Made by a program: the position numbers and the translations under genes. From a virus, in IMG/VR virus record IMGVR_UViG_3300030098_004208, positions 1 through 24,770 of that record: a DNA stretch of 24,770 nucleotides. One strand, 5' to 3'. Shown in pieces: positions 15,405 through 22,859 of this stretch. Under the pieces are notes generated by a model. That model saw only the letters and a list, made by a program, of their open reading frames with translations, had not been told where the DNA came from and made no database searches. How positions within the stretch are numbered: the stretch's first letter is position 1; each line of letters starts with the position of its first letter.

Positions 15405-16921
15405 TGGCAAACGGACCACCAGGATTAGCAGAGAGCAGAAGAGGAACACCAATAGGTCCTCCATCCAAAAGCAAAGCACAAATAGGACGTGAGTTAGATA
15501 GAGAGATAACTCGTAAAACTTTCTTTGATGGCAGACAAGATGTTAGTGATGATCGACTAGATCGTAGAAAAAAACAAGCAGATGAATATGTTGCTTTTAA
15601 AACTGACCCCACAAAAACTAAAGCAGTGGAGGGTATAACAGGTTTATTTCAAGCAGCCACCCCCGGTGGAAAAACTCTAGCGGAAAAAGAAATGGAGTTG
15701 GCTAAAAAGTATGGACCAACACTAAGTGAAATAGGAAGTGATGTGGCATATAGGGGAGGAAAAATCATAGGGGCACTGGGAGAAAAAGCTCTAAGTGGAG
15801 GACTAGGCTTCCTTGCAGTTTTCAGAGACATAGTTAATTATGCAACCAACAAGGGTAATAAAAATTACGATAAATTAAATGATGTGGAAAAAGAAATATA
15901 TGATAACCCAGATAAACACCCTCTAACGTCTAAAGGACTGCCCTCTCTTAAAGAGATTGCACAATCAACAGATTTAATTAATAAAGCAGAAAAAGATGCT
16001 TTAGGTTTACAGATAGATAAATTAATATTGGGTAAAGAAATAGACGAACTACAAAGACAAAAAACATTTCGAAGAACGCCCGGCACGGGCTACCAAGCAG
16101 GAGCAGGACTGACAACTTTACCAACTCCTGAAATTAGTATTGATTTTCCCACCAGAGATCCTGTTTTTCCAGCTGAAGAAATTAAACAATCCGCTCTAGA
16201 TAGATTTAGTCCTGAATATTTAGAACAACAAAAAGCACTCCTAGATGAATTAAATATATCTCCACAGGTTGCAGAGTTATTGGGACCTAACGCACCGGGG
16301 GGAAGACAAGAAGAATTTTATGTAAGCCCTGGGGACCAAGATTTCGACGCTGGTAAACCTTATGGCTTGATGGGATCAAGCCCTTATGGTGCTTCGATAG
16401 ACAAAACTCCAGGATTAGCTGCGGGCACAACATTTCCAGGAAGTTTTAAGAGTTTAGAATTTGATGACTTATTAGGACGTGAGTCATCTGAAGGAACCTT
16501 AGTTGGAGGACAGGGAGGAACTCAAGTCACTGCTTTTAACAACCCCGGTAACCTAACAGATGTAGGACAAGCAGGAACCACAGGGGAAACCTATGGTAAT
16601 AACTTCGCAGTATTTCCTAACGCTCAGGTAGGCATAGCTGCACTGGAAAAGGATTTAGAATTAAAAGTAAATCGAAGTAATAAAGTTGATGATATTATCG
16701 GTCAATATGCAGCAGGAGATCCTAACGTTAATAGATATATTGATTTCGTCACGGATAGAGTCGGAGAAACAGTAGATCAAAATGAATTAGACGATTTACG
16801 AGACGCTGTTATCACATTTGAAAACAAACCAGATATCGCACAACAATACTTAGCGTTGGTCGCAGATGGTGGACTGATAGATAAGAAAATGTATGGTGGG
16901 ATCATCGCTTCCAAGAAGTAA
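15404..16921 (+). CDS. Virion protein with C-terminal peptidoglycan-hydrolase-like domain
   Basis: This is a 505-residue protein. Residues 1-340 are low-complexity and helical, with a hydrophobic stretch at 120-146. Residues 377-485 resemble a phage virion muralytic-like domain: FNNPGNL (378-384), FAVFPNAQVGIAAL (401-414), VDDIIGQYAAGDPNVNRYI (428-446), then a helix with ITFE (470-473). The pattern 'NNPGN......F.....G..A....l......d.I..yA....N...Yi' is seen in virion-associated transglycosylase/lysozyme-like domains. The catalytic residue is not certain, so activity is inferred. Such a domain would open the cell wall locally during DNA entry, apart from the endolysin at 17248. The end has VADGGLI and MYGGII. 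Confidence 0.55.
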   Translation: MANGPPGLAESRRGTPIGPPSKSKAQIGRELDREITRKTFFDGRQDVSDDRLDRRKKQADEYVAFKTDPTKTKAVEGITGLFQAATPGGKTLAEKEMELAKKYGPTLSEIGSDVAYRGGKIIGALGEKALSGGLGFLAVFRDIVNYATNKGNKNYDKLNDVEKEIYDNPDKHPLTSKGLPSLKEIAQSTDLINKAEKDALGLQIDKLILGKEIDELQRQKTFRRTPGTGYQAGAGLTTLPTPEISIDFPTRDPVFPAEEIKQSALDRFSPEYLEQQKALLDELNISPQVAELLGPNAPGGRQEEFYVSPGDQDFDAGKPYGLMGSSPYGASIDKTPGLAAGTTFPGSFKSLEFDDLLGRESSEGTLVGGQGGTQVTAFNNPGNLTDVGQAGTTGETYGNNFAVFPNAQVGIAALEKDLELKVNRSNKVDDIIGQYAAGDPNVNRYIDFVTDRVGETVDQNELDDLRDAVITFENKPDIAQQYLALVADGGLIDKKMYGGIIASKK

Positions 16922-17220
16922 TGAAACGTATACCAAGAAAATCTGGACAACCTAGAAAGTCTAAGTTACACTCCGATCTTTATACAGATGAGAATCCAAA
17001 AGGAACAATCAAAGGGCTTGGCTTTAAAAATGAAACATCGGCTAGAAAGAGTGTGTCTAAAATTCGTGGAAGCGGTAGAACACACGCTCATAAGACTCAA
17101 GCTGCTATCGCTATGGAGCAGAGAGCTAGGGTTGCTGGCAAAAGTAAAGCTGCAGGAGTGTACAGGAAATTCATCGAAGCGCAGAAAAAGAAAACGAAAG
17201 CGAAACGAAGACGAGCATGA
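16921..17220 (+). CDS. Small basic conserved phage protein (99 aa)
   Basis: This is a strongly basic protein with lysine/arginine-rich ends (MKRIPRKSGQPRKSK; KKKTKAKRRRA) and a middle core: HSDLYTDENPKGTIKGLGF (17-35), then ARKSVSKIRGSGRTHAHKTQ (41-60) and AIAMEQRARVAGKS. The core pattern 'DLYTDENPKGT.kGL.F .. A..SV.KI..S.R.HAHKtQAAiAMEQRA' recurs in marine phages, in my recollection as an uncharacterised family. Charge suggests nucleic-acid binding, either in the virion or the cell. It starts in a TAATG overlap with the 505-aa gene and precedes the lysozyme gene. Function is unknown. Confidence 0.65.
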   Translation: MKRIPRKSGQPRKSKLHSDLYTDENPKGTIKGLGFKNETSARKSVSKIRGSGRTHAHKTQAAIAMEQRARVAGKSKAAGVYRKFIEAQKKKTKAKRRRA

Positions 17221-17235
17221 AAAGCACTGGGGCAT

Positions 17236-17241
17236 AGGAGG
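17236..17241 (+). promoter_or_regulatory. Strong ribosome binding site for the lysozyme gene
   Basis: AGGAGG, a full Shine-Dalgarno core, lies six bases before ATG 17248. It is the strongest site on the + strand of the window and suggests high, independent translation of the lysozyme. Confidence 0.75.
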
Positions 17242-17247
17242 TTTCTA

Positions 17248-17697
17248 ATGATAAAAATTACAGACGCATTGAAGGCACGAGTACAGGACCATGAAGGCCT
17301 GAGGACATCTGTTTACCTGGACACACTGGGCAAAAAAACTGTGGGCATAGGCCACCTCGTACAAGACCATGAACTTGAAAGGTTTGCCGAAGGAGTAGAA
17401 ATACCCATGGATGAAATCATGGAAATATTTGAAATGGATTTAAACAGAGCGGCAGCAGGAGCTGACATGTTAATACAAGATAATGTTGGTCACGATCTAC
17501 CTCAACACATAGGTGAGGTGATTCTTGAGATGGTGTTTCAGCTGGGGACAACAGGCGTATCTAAGTTTAAAAAATTTTGGAAAGCACTAAGAGTTAAAGA
17601 CTGGAAGAAAGCAGCAGCAGAAATGAAAGACAGCAGGTGGCATTCACAGACACCGAAACGATGTGAGTCGTTAGCAGAAATTGTAGCTAATACTTAG
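17248..17697 (+). CDS. Endolysin, T4-type lysozyme (GH24 muramidase)
   Basis: This 149-residue enzyme aligns by eye with T4 lysozyme: EGLRTSVYLDTLGKKTVGIG matches T4 [20 protein letters not shown]. The catalytic residues are E16, D25 and T31, all present. The C-terminal RWHSQTPKRCE segment (130-140) matches the T4 RWYNQTPNRAK region. The expected reaction is cleavage of the N-acetylmuramic acid to N-acetylglucosamine bond in peptidoglycan at lysis. There is no signal peptide or SAR-type membrane anchor, so it should need a holin; none lies next to it. Codon use (CTG, GGC, AGG) is more GC-rich than in neighbouring genes. Start ATG follows AGGAGG by six bases. The stop overlaps the convergent minus-strand gene. 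Confidence 0.92.
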   Translation: MIKITDALKARVQDHEGLRTSVYLDTLGKKTVGIGHLVQDHELERFAEGVEIPMDEIMEIFEMDLNRAAAGADMLIQDNVGHDLPQHIGEVILEMVFQLGTTGVSKFKKFWKALRVKDWKKAAAEMKDSRWHSQTPKRCESLAEIVANT

Positions 17698-17915
17698 TCT
17701 TTAATTTCTTTTACAGTCTTCTGATGTGACTCTAACGCATCCCACACCTCAACCTTTGACCAATGAGCCATGACACATTTAGATATGTCCTCGTGTAAGA
17801 CTTTCAACCAACTAATATCCATCGGTATAGTTCTACCTTTATTATCAGTGATGTGGTCTACTTCTTCATTAGTTAAAGATAAATTTAATTTACCATTGTC
17901 GTAAGTTATTCTCAT
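17694..17915 (-). CDS. Hypothetical protein (73 aa) at the end of the replication cassette
   Basis: I do not recognise this protein. It starts at ATG 17915, in an ATGA overlap with the stop of the DNA polymerase gene and with GGGGAGA upstream; a longer in-frame start at 17954 would lie inside the polymerase gene and has less support. The 73 residues include a short strand pair (MRITYDNGKLNLSL) and two helical stretches, with an acidic/basic mixed tail. It is last in the leftward cassette, so a small polymerase-associated or regulatory role is possible but not shown. Its stop (17694-17696) overlaps the lysozyme stop codon on the other strand. Confidence 0.55.
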   Translation of the reverse strand: MRITYDNGKLNLSLTNEEVDHITDNKGRTIPMDISWLKVLHEDISKCVMAHWSKVEVWDALESHQKTVKEIKD

Positions 17916-19792
17916 TTTATTTCTCCCCAATTGATTCCTATTTTTGCCTCGCATTTTACAGGCACATGAAGTTCAACGGCAGACTCCATCGTATCTTTTA
18001 TTTCTTTTACCTGGGTCTCTTTGGCTACAGAAATATTTAGTTCGTCATGTATTTGTATCATCGGGACAATCCCGTGCCTATTATACAAATCAACCATGGC
18101 TTTCTTGGTTTGATCTGCCGCTGAACCTTGTATTAACCTATTCAATGCACGATAGGTTCCTGCTCTTTTCATCTCATTCCACGCCCAAGTTTTCTTGGCG
18201 TTTTCATAACTCATCATTCTTTTGTCGTGGAAGTCTTTGTTCTCCCATAAATCAAATCGACATCTACGACCGAGCAGAGTATTTATAAATCCGTTTTGTT
18301 CTGTGTATCTGGTTGCACGAACAATTATGTTGTTTAAGAAGTGAACATTATCATTGTATTTTTTCTTCAAAGCCTTCGCTTTATCCTGACTAATATCTAG
18401 AGAGGTAGCTAGTTTTGCTATGCCCATGCCATACATAAGTCCCAAACCAATAGTTTTGGCTTCTTTCCTTGATATTTGCGCCATATCAGCAGTTACTTGG
18501 TGGAAGTCCTTTCCTTCATGGAAGAACTTAATTAGGGTCTCAGCGCCCTCTAAATCGTGTTTTTTGGCATAGTGTACGAGCAATCTAGGCTCTTGTTGGG
18601 AATAATCGAGAGAAACCCACTTTTCTGCCTTTTCTGGTAAAAACAAAGATCTTATCTTTGGCCCTATAATTTCATTGCGAGAGGGGACCTGTTGCAAGTT
18701 AGGATTATTCATGGACAACCGACCACTGACCGTCCCACCAAACTCACTTTTTAGTTGATTAATCTCAGCATGAATCCTGCCATCCACATTGTGTTTTAGT
18801 ATGGAGTCAATGAATGTAGTGTGTGCTTTATTATATTCTCTAGCTACAGATATTGATTGGATCAAAGGATTCTCACTATCCTTCATAGCCTCGTTACTTA
18901 TCTTCGCTTGTTTATTTTTCTCAGTATACTCATACTTCTCTCCGAGCTTATCAAAAACTTTTTGTAGTGATGCAGCTGTATAAATATCAGAGGCATCAAT
19001 TTTTATACCTGTTTCTTTTTTAATGTTGTTATAAATTTTCTCTTCTTCTGATTTAAAAAACTTTTTTGTTTTCTCAGCCCGGTCAAGATCAACACGAACA
19101 CCTTTCCATCTCATCTCCAAAAGCAAACGAAGTAGATCTGTTTCTAAATTGAATACATCAGTCAGTCCTTGCTTTTGTATTTCAACTCTAAGAACCTCCC
19201 ATAGTTTGTAAGTCAGCTTTGTGTCTTGTTCTGCATACACACCGACATATTCTACAGGAACCAAGTGCATGTTCTCTATAGCTTTGAACCCATGCTCTTT
19301 ACCAAAGTCTTCTAAAATATTGCCTTGCTTTCTCTCTCCTAGATAATCTTTTGCTAAATTATTTAAACTGTAACTAAATCTATTTTCATCTACAAGAGGA
19401 GCAGCTATTAAAGTATCATATACCTTAGTGACATCACACTCGACACCCCACCGTCTAAGCCAACCTAAATCATAAACTGCGTTGTGACACAAAACTATTG
19501 GATCCTCTTTGAATAATTTTCGTAGCCACTTCTTCACATCCTCCTCAGGAAAGTTTCCCCCACGTTCATGTCTTACCGGGAAGTACCCATCAAATCCTTC
19601 AAAGGATATAGCAACACCCACAACAAAACCTTTATTCGTTGCCCACCCACCACCAAGAGTTTTAATATCTGGATCGTATGTTTCTAAATCTATGGCAACT
19701 TGTTTAATACCAGATACATCTGGAAAGTTTGGTCTAGTCCACTCTGGTTTGTTTTCTTTCTTTAACAAATCCATTTGTTGTTCAAATATCAT
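17912..19792 (-). CDS. polA: Family A DNA polymerase with 3'-5' exonuclease domain
   Basis: This is a 626-residue replicative polymerase. The N-terminal DEDDy proofreading exonuclease shows Exo I (D35, E37 in AIDLETYD), Exo II (HNAVYDLGW, 103-111, D108) and Exo III (Y186, D190 in VYAEQD). The polymerase domain shows SGRLSMNNPNLQQVP (356-370), motif A (SLDYSQQEPR, D396, E401), motif B (RKEAKTIGLGLMYGMG, R442, K446, Y454) and motif C (IQIHDELN, D583, E584). The position equal to E. coli Pol I Phe762 is Leu450. There is no 5'-nuclease domain, as usual in phage versions. It starts in an ATGA overlap with the helicase gene. The predicted role is phage genome replication with the primase, helicase and SSB-like protein encoded just upstream. 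Confidence 0.93.
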   Translation of the reverse strand: MIFEQQMDLLKKENKPEWTRPNFPDVSGIKQVAIDLETYDPDIKTLGGGWATNKGFVVGVAISFEGFDGYFPVRHERGGNFPEEDVKKWLRKLFKEDPIVLCHNAVYDLGWLRRWGVECDVTKVYDTLIAAPLVDENRFSYSLNNLAKDYLGERKQGNILEDFGKEHGFKAIENMHLVPVEYVGVYAEQDTKLTYKLWEVLRVEIQKQGLTDVFNLETDLLRLLLEMRWKGVRVDLDRAEKTKKFFKSEEEKIYNNIKKETGIKIDASDIYTAASLQKVFDKLGEKYEYTEKNKQAKISNEAMKDSENPLIQSISVAREYNKAHTTFIDSILKHNVDGRIHAEINQLKSEFGGTVSGRLSMNNPNLQQVPSRNEIIGPKIRSLFLPEKAEKWVSLDYSQQEPRLLVHYAKKHDLEGAETLIKFFHEGKDFHQVTADMAQISRKEAKTIGLGLMYGMGIAKLATSLDISQDKAKALKKKYNDNVHFLNNIIVRATRYTEQNGFINTLLGRRCRFDLWENKDFHDKRMMSYENAKKTWAWNEMKRAGTYRALNRLIQGSAADQTKKAMVDLYNRHGIVPMIQIHDELNISVAKETQVKEIKDTMESAVELHVPVKCEAKIGINWGEIK

Positions 19793-21303
19793 CTAAGAAC
19801 CTCTTCAAATTCGTATTGAGAAGTAGAAGGCACAACAAAAAGATTCTCTTTTGCTCTTGTCATTCCCACATAAAAAACTCTTCTTTCGTCATCTCTATTA
19901 TAAGACATCTCGTCAATAATTCTTTTAGATATATCAGAGAACAAAACCACATTCTGACTTTCTCCACCCTTCGCACCATGAATGGTAGATAATTTTATAC
20001 TCGCTCTTTTATCTAGGTCATATCCTCTTTTTAGAATCTGTCTCATGTAATTTATCTCATTCTCAGCTATACCGTTTAGAGCGACTTGCCATGGTGTATT
20101 TATATCCGCCCTCAAACCCCACTCTGTAGAGAGAGTGTCATAGCTATATTTAATCTCTTCATCTGCTCCAGGCATTTTCTTTTTACCTCGAGCTATGCCT
20201 TTGTCTCCTGATCTGATGTATTGATACATAGTTTTTACATCTGACAAAGATACCTCATGTCCTAGTTGTAAATTTTTCCAACAATTGTAAGCAACTAAAA
20301 CATCATCTTTGATAGATAACTTATTGTTTTTTTCAAATAAATATCCTTTGCTTTTTAAATCGGCAGCTATCTCGTTTAAATAATAGTTGGTCCTACATAG
20401 AATAAGCCACTCATTCTTTCTTAAATTTAATCTCTCAAACACCACATTTGAAACTGTGCCCTCGTCCTGACGAGGATTCCAGTCTTTAGGAATTCTATTT
20501 TTTATTCTGTTAATCAATCTATTTGCTCTAACGAATATACTGTTTGGTATTCTATATGATTGATTTAAAACTTGTAAGTGACAATTTAAATTTATTAATT
20601 TAGATACTTCTGCCCCACTCCAACCATATATAGCTTGATCATCGTCCCCGGCTAAGTAAACAATTTTTGCTTGGTCTATCATGGTGTGAACCATATCCCA
20701 CTCGGATGCTTTCAAATCTTGAACCTCGTCTACAATCACCACATCTAGCTTTGGCGACTGCTTTGTTTTGTTAAACTCTATGATTAAATCTGTGTAATCT
20801 TTTATGCCTTTTTGTTTTTTAAACATTCGATAGTTTTTATCTATGCGTTGTAATCTCTCAAAACCCCCCTGCACATGACCTGCCTTTTTAAACTCTTCAT
20901 ACAAAGAAGTATTTTTCACTCTGTATAAATCAATCAAGTGAATCCCATCGGGATCTCTACCTATGGTTCCCCCGTTGCTATTAATAGAACTTGCGATGTC
21001 CACACCAAACTCTTTTTTAAAATCTTCGAAGTCTTGATCTTGTATAATATCTGTGTGCGTGCAACCTAAAAATTGATAGGCCAAAGAGTGTAGAGTTCTA
21101 AACCATTTAAACTCTTTTCTTTCTATCTTAAACTTATTAACTGCCCTGAAGATAGCCTCATTAGCAGCTTTCCTTGTAAAAGAAAAATAACCAATGCGAT
21201 CTGGTTCTAAGTCTTTTTGTAAATTATCCTCAACATATTTTAGTAGCGTTGTTGTTTTACCTGTACCTGGAGGACCAATAATTTTGTGAACGTGATTTAA
21301 AAT
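19789..21303 (-). CDS. UvrD/Rep-like superfamily 1 helicase, probable ATT start
   Basis: This is a 504-residue SF1 helicase. Walker A is GPPGTGKT (10-17), followed by FSFTRKAANEA (motif Ia), TLHSLA (motif Ib, ending near residue 75), Walker B IVDEVQD (190-196), LAGDDDQAIYGW (218-228), NQSYR, STIHGAKGGE (439-448) and VFYVGMTRAKE (476-486). The frame is open back to a stop at 21340-21342 but contains no ATG, GTG or TTG before TTG 21084, which lies beyond Walker A and motif Ia. The ATT at 21303 is preceded by GGAGG with a 7-base spacer and puts Walker A at residue 10, as is usual for these enzymes, so I take it as the start. It overlaps the primase stop by 7 bases and is coupled by ATGA to the polymerase. 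Confidence 0.85.
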   Translation of the reverse strand: MLNHVHKIIGPPGTGKTTTLLKYVEDNLQKDLEPDRIGYFSFTRKAANEAIFRAVNKFKIERKEFKWFRTLHSLAYQFLGCTHTDIIQDQDFEDFKKEFGVDIASSINSNGGTIGRDPDGIHLIDLYRVKNTSLYEEFKKAGHVQGGFERLQRIDKNYRMFKKQKGIKDYTDLIIEFNKTKQSPKLDVVIVDEVQDLKASEWDMVHTMIDQAKIVYLAGDDDQAIYGWSGAEVSKLINLNCHLQVLNQSYRIPNSIFVRANRLINRIKNRIPKDWNPRQDEGTVSNVVFERLNLRKNEWLILCRTNYYLNEIAADLKSKGYLFEKNNKLSIKDDVLVAYNCWKNLQLGHEVSLSDVKTMYQYIRSGDKGIARGKKKMPGADEEIKYSYDTLSTEWGLRADINTPWQVALNGIAENEINYMRQILKRGYDLDKRASIKLSTIHGAKGGESQNVVLFSDISKRIIDEMSYNRDDERRVFYVGMTRAKENLFVVPSTSQYEFEEVLR

Positions 21304-22859
21304 GGAATATCCTCCGTCTCTTGCACAGGCTCCTCTGCCTCAATCCTCTCTATTGTATTAAACTTATCATTGTCCACGAACCAAACTAACTGACCGGGTT
21401 TATTATTTAATTTTCTTTTGGTGCAATCGCCACCTAACTGTCTAATAAAAACTGCAACTTGATTTGTTGTCAAAGCAGAATACTTTCTGTTTCTCATGTA
21501 CTCTTGTAGTTGATCAATACGAAAAAATACTTTGTTTTCTTCATCGTCCACGAAACACTGACCAGTAAGAATATCATCTAAGTCTACTGCATTGGCTTGG
21601 TTTGAGATATACTTTGATAAAATAATTTTGAACTGACCCTCTGGTGTCATCTCTTGATCTGTCTTGACCTCTATAGCTTTTGATACCAGAGAAGTAACAA
21701 AAGCATCATAGTCTGTTCTAGACATCATTGGAGGCATTGATTTAGTTTTGACCAAACACTTCTTTCTAAATTTATGTTGATCGTAAAGTTCTTCAACTGT
21801 GCAAACAATCGTGCTCTCTTGATTAATTGTAATGTGATATATGGCATCGTCATTAGTTCCATACTGAGTTACATTACCGACATCAGTAATCACACTGCTC
21901 TCTCCTATACCAAACTTTCTTAATCTACACTTAGACTTATTACAAAAAGAACACATAGGTTGATCTTTGCACTTATACCCCCAGTCTTTTTTGTCTGCCT
22001 GCTTGATAATTTTTTCAATCTCTCTTGGTCGTAAAGCCTCCTCAAAATAATCGTGATGAAACTTATGCACCTCATCTTCAAATGTCTCTCCGTATTTCTT
22101 TTTTGCGTACACTGAGTATTGAAATAAAAAATTATCTCTACTGCCTTTTTGTACTTTACCGTTCTCTGTTAGATAAGCCTCGATACAATAAGGTGCATCT
22201 GCAAACTCAGAGTTTTCTTTTTTTAAAGATAATTTTTTTAGCTCATCAGATGTTATAGATTTCTTTTCTACCTCTGCTATAAAGCCATCAAGATTTAATA
22301 CGTTGCCTTTGTCATCAAAAGCATACCTATCTGTTTGATCTAATCCATTGTGATAAGGCATATTAAGAAAGCTACCAACTTCCCAGTCGCTTTCGTTACC
22401 CTCACGTAATAATTTTTCTTGTTTTGGAAATACTTCACAATGACCTAGCCCCATGAAAGAGGCTAGTTCTTTTATTTTGTGATGCACAATACCTGCCGAT
22501 ACATACTCTTTAAAAAATAAAAACACATGAGCACCACCACTTTTAGATTTAGTTACAATGAATGGAAGATTTTTAGTTGCAAGTTTCTGTGCAATAGACA
22601 CATGGTCTAAAGGATATTCGTCCACATCTATACATCCCCAACGACATTTATCTTCGTCGTTGATTGGAAATATACCTAGACTAGGCCAAGATCCTTCTAG
22701 ATGGTTTTCCCAAAGAGAATCTTCCACAGGAAGTTTTCTAATCCAGGTTTGACCCTCGGACTTATTATCCTCACGGAGACTCTCTTTGGGAGTAAAAGTG
22801 CCATAGGCACGATCTAAACCATAAAAGATCTCTTTAAATTTAGAGACCCTCTCGTTCAT
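21297..22859 (-). CDS. AEP-type DNA primase (primase-polymerase-like)
   Basis: This is a 520-residue protein. The N-terminal domain has features of archaeo-eukaryotic primases: an acidic DxD pair (D78, D80 in WGCIDVDEYP), then SKSGGAHVFLFF (105-116) with the sGGxH element (H111). CEVFPKQ (141-147) and LNMPYH (165-170) follow, as in TOTE-type primase domains. A four-cysteine cluster (C297, C303, C306, C311; CSFCNKSKC) suggests a zinc site. The C-terminal part is helical and ends in an acidic tip, TEDIPF. This tip is nearly the same as the C-terminus of bacterial SSB (DDDIPF). The ATG overlaps the stop of the SSB-like gene (TAATG). The predicted role is primer synthesis for the family A polymerase. 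Confidence 0.8.
   Translation of the reverse strand: MNERVSKFKEIFYGLDRAYGTFTPKESLREDNKSEGQTWIRKLPVEDSLWENHLEGSWPSLGIFPINDEDKCRWGCIDVDEYPLDHVSIAQKLATKNLPFIVTKSKSGGAHVFLFFKEYVSAGIVHHKIKELASFMGLGHCEVFPKQEKLLREGNESDWEVGSFLNMPYHNGLDQTDRYAFDDKGNVLNLDGFIAEVEKKSITSDELKKLSLKKENSEFADAPYCIEAYLTENGKVQKGSRDNFLFQYSVYAKKKYGETFEDEVHKFHHDYFEEALRPREIEKIIKQADKKDWGYKCKDQPMCSFCNKSKCRLRKFGIGESSVITDVGNVTQYGTNDDAIYHITINQESTIVCTVEELYDQHKFRKKCLVKTKSMPPMMSRTDYDAFVTSLVSKAIEVKTDQEMTPEGQFKIILSKYISNQANAVDLDDILTGQCFVDDEENKVFFRIDQLQEYMRNRKYSALTTNQVAVFIRQLGGDCTKRKLNNKPGQLVWFVDNDKFNTIERIEAEEPVQETEDIPF
21304..21315 (-). promoter_or_regulatory. Ribosome binding site for an ATT start codon
   Basis: On the minus strand GGAGG (21315-21311) lies inside the end of the primase gene and seven bases before the ATT at 21303. 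No ordinary start codon exists in the helicase frame near it. This site is the main evidence for the non-canonical start. Confidence 0.6.

Noticed and set aside
16988-17248. An 86-codon + strand frame overlapping the small basic protein
   Set aside because: It covers most of the 99-aa gene in another frame, has no ribosome binding site, and its product is low-complexity Lys/Arg-rich. The 99-aa frame has a recognisable core and a coupled start.
17677-17712. Possible terminator hairpin GAAATT...AATTTC followed by TTTT
   Set aside because: The stem is A/T-rich and broken by internal loops, with a long loop. It is too weak to call an intrinsic terminator.
21084-21084. TTG as start of the helicase gene
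   Set aside because: It would remove Walker A and the next motif, which are intact in the same frame directly upstream.
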